Below, in pieces: positions 15,532 to 16,426 of a DNA stretch of 16,426 bases. Under the pieces are notes generated by a model. The model was not told the DNA's origin. It made no database searches and saw only the letters and a list, made by a program, of their open reading frames with translations. The position numbers and the translations under genes are program-made. Source of the stretch: Candidatus Latescibacterota bacterium (GTDB lineage: Bacteria; Latescibacterota; 4484-107; B68-G9); NCBI GenBank assembly GCA_012961755.1, contig DTYS01000305.1:1-16426 (forward strand). Reading direction: 5' to 3'. How positions within the stretch are numbered: the first letter of the stretch is position 1; each line of letters starts with the position of its first letter.

Positions 15532-16044
15532 ATGAGGGCATGGAAATATCTTCTGGCACATACGGTCCTCATCATTTGGGGTTGTGTGCACAGCAAGGGG
15601 GCGGCCTTCGATGATGGGAGGATATACCTGATAGTAGATGTGGACCCCGAGCTGGTAGAGTACGAAAGGTGCATAGAGGTCGTCACCGAGGTGGAGGGAT
15701 ACGAGCCGTTTCGGCTGTACATAATAGATCAGTCCATGTTGGAACATCCCTATTGGATGGAGAAGTATAGGCTACATAATATCAATAAAGCTAATACCTT
15801 AGATATGAGGACGATCCGCGGCAGGAAGATAGAGACGACCAGACGCTTCCTTCCCGACGGTTCGCTTTCGGAAGGGATATTGGTTCCCGGGGGCACAGAG
15901 GTCACGGTGACGGTGAAGGTTTCCCCTTGGGCCCACACCCAGGAACTGAGCGAAAGGTTCAGGGTGGACGGCGACGCTATATTCAGGGTCTATCCTGCCG
16001 GTAGATATCACAATCCGAGGTTCGAGCTTATAAGGGTATCCTGA
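15532..16044 (+). CDS. Putative lipoprotein, tandem paralogue 2, unknown family
   Basis: 170 residues beginning MRAWKYLLAHTVLIIWGC with the same permissive lipobox (Cys18), then VHSKGAAFDDGRIYLIVD. It shares with its neighbour VEGYEPFxLYxxDQSM, NTLD, a TxRGRxxExTRxFLPDGSLSxGILVPGGTEV block and RVDGDAxFRxYPAG; differences concentrate in the region about 38-47 and in the C-terminal tail. An extra cysteine (YERCIEV) is absent from paralogue 1. It starts 3 nt after the upstream stop with only a weak AAAGGA SD, so it is probably translated by coupling from the same transcript. The TGA is at 16042-16044, with no terminator hairpin after it. Function unknown. Confidence 0.75.
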   Translation: MRAWKYLLAHTVLIIWGCVHSKGAAFDDGRIYLIVDVDPELVEYERCIEVVTEVEGYEPFRLYIIDQSMLEHPYWMEKYRLHNINKANTLDMRTIRGRKIETTRRFLPDGSLSEGILVPGGTEVTVTVKVSPWAHTQELSERFRVDGDAIFRVYPAGRYHNPRFELIRVS

Positions 16045-16059
16045 AGGTGAATTTCCCCC

Positions 16060-16088
16060 TTGACAAATCCGAAGACTTTTGTTATCTT
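16060..16088 (+). promoter_or_regulatory. Consensus promoter for the secreted-protein gene
   Basis: TTGACA (16060-16065), a 17-nt spacer and TATCTT (16083-16088) begin 15 nt after the second lipoprotein stop. The start near 16095 gives a leader of about 95 nt before the ATG at 16190. A TATAAT at 16132-16137 could be a second -10 but lacks a good -35. Confidence 0.6.
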
Positions 16089-16104
16089 TCTAGACGAAAG
16101 CGAT

Positions 16105-16120
16105 TCCCTTAAGGAAGGGA
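16105..16120 (+). promoter_or_regulatory. Leader hairpin overlapping an internal SD
   Basis: TCCCTT-AAGG-AAGGGA can form a 6-bp stem with a 4-nt loop in the predicted 5' leader. Its 3' arm overlaps the start of GGAGGTGAT (16118-16126), which is complementary to the 16S 3' end, so the stem could hide that site. Confidence 0.35.
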
Positions 16121-16135
16121 GGTGATAGACATATA

Positions 16136-16174
16136 ATGATGTCCGACTTTGTCTTGCGAACTTGCAAACCCTAA
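16136..16174 (+). CDS. Possible 12-codon leader ORF
   Basis: ATG ATG start followed by TCC GAC TTT GTC and ending in TAA, encoding MMSDFVLRTCKP. The long SD-like GGAGGTGAT ends 9 nt before the first ATG; the core GGAGG is 13 nt away, somewhat far. The stop lies 4 nt before the GGAGG of the secreted-protein gene, a spacing suited to coupling. No run of one amino acid is present, so classical attenuation is not indicated. It may be incidental, and the SD-like site could instead be part of an mRNA-stabilising leader. Confidence 0.25.
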   Translation: MMSDFVLRTCKP

Positions 16175-16189
16175 AAAAGGAGGTCCAAG

Positions 16190-16426
16190 ATGAAAGTAGT
16201 AGCAACATTGGCCATCTTGGTCGTCGTCGGTGTAGCGGGTGCGTTCCAGGGCGATCCTGAGACGGGTTTAGGATTGCCCTCTAATCCGTATTATCTGTTC
16301 TGTATACCCGAGGAGTACGTTCCGACGATGGACGGCGACCTGAGCGACTGGGCATTTATGCCGCCCAAGTGGGTGTACACCTTCGAGAACGTTCCAAGGA
16401 AGAGTTCTGCCATAGCGGAGGGGAAG
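16190..16426 (+). CDS. Secreted protein with CBM9-like motif (partial, C-terminus outside window)
   Basis: 79 residues are visible. A Sec signal peptide (MKVVATLAILVVVGVAGA, likely cleaved after Ala18) is followed by FQGDPETGLGLPSNPYYLF and EEYVPTMDGDLSDWAFMPPKW. The DGDLSDW motif is typical of the start of CBM9-like/DOMON-like extracytoplasmic domains that bind sugars or haem, preceded as usual by a short linker; this is suggestive only. The ATG at 16190 has a very strong AAAAAAGGAGGT SD and a consensus promoter upstream, so high expression is inferred. A surface, S-layer-like or binding protein is possible. The reading frame is open to the right edge. Confidence 0.7.
   Translation, partial: MKVVATLAILVVVGVAGAFQGDPETGLGLPSNPYYLFCIPEEYVPTMDGDLSDWAFMPPKWVYTFENVPRKSSAIAEGK

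Noticed and set aside
16109..16137. Second promoter using TATAAT at 16132-16137
   Set aside because: The -10 is perfect but the 17-nt-spaced -35 is TTAAGG, a poor match; the upstream TTGACA-N17-TATCTT is better.
1..16426. CRISPR arrays, insertion sequences, tRNA or rRNA genes
   Set aside because: No regular direct repeats, transposase-like frames, terminal inverted repeats or tRNA-like cloverleaf sequences were seen on either strand.

Overview
The window comes from a GC-rich bacterial chromosome, probably of a thermophile. MreB, CcmC and lipoprotein-like signal sequences argue for a bacterium rather than an archaeon. Frequent AGG arginine and ATA isoleucine codons, very tight gene packing and a family-4 Fe-S uracil-DNA glycosylase suggest a hot habitat. 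I cannot name the phylum from sequence alone. There are no tRNA or rRNA genes, mobile elements or CRISPR arrays.

The left block (1-6428, minus strand) is one co-oriented operon read right to left: argB, a family-4 uracil-DNA glycosylase, argD, argG, a short argA-type N-acetylglutamate synthase, purH, then the start of mreB, which runs off the left edge. Most junctions are 4-nt ATGA overlaps or gaps of about 10 nt. ArgA, ArgB, ArgD and ArgG are four steps of arginine synthesis; argC, argF/argJ and argH are not here. A sigma-70-like promoter (TTGACT-N17-TATCTT) lies just upstream of argB.

A 163-nt divergent region (6429-6591) holds that promoter and an oppositely directed one (TTGAGA-N17-TATATT). 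The second promoter sits so close to ccmC that its mRNA would be leaderless or nearly so.

The right block (6592-14976, plus strand) is a chain of eight genes with 4-nt overlaps or gaps of 1 to 8 nt. They are ccmC, a tiny ccmD-like gene, a polytopic membrane protein, an S-adenosylmethionine hydrolase (DUF62), a three-helix membrane protein, an iron-type alcohol dehydrogenase, a 950-residue TMTC-like GT-C membrane protein with C-terminal TPRs, and a 595-residue membrane-anchored protein with one CxxCH haem site and a PD40 beta-propeller. CcmC-type haem handling at the head of the transcript and a haem-attachment protein at its end suggest a functional link.

The far right (14959-16426) carries a consensus promoter with a dyad (TTAAGTT/AACTTAA) around its -10, driving two tandem paralogous lipoprotein-like genes of unknown family. 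Another strong promoter with a structured leader (hairpin, possible 12-codon leader ORF, strong SD) precedes a secreted protein cut off by the right edge, whose DGDLSDW motif recalls CBM9-like domains. The best candidate for something undescribed is the TMTC/TPR + PD40-haem pair together with the following envelope proteins.
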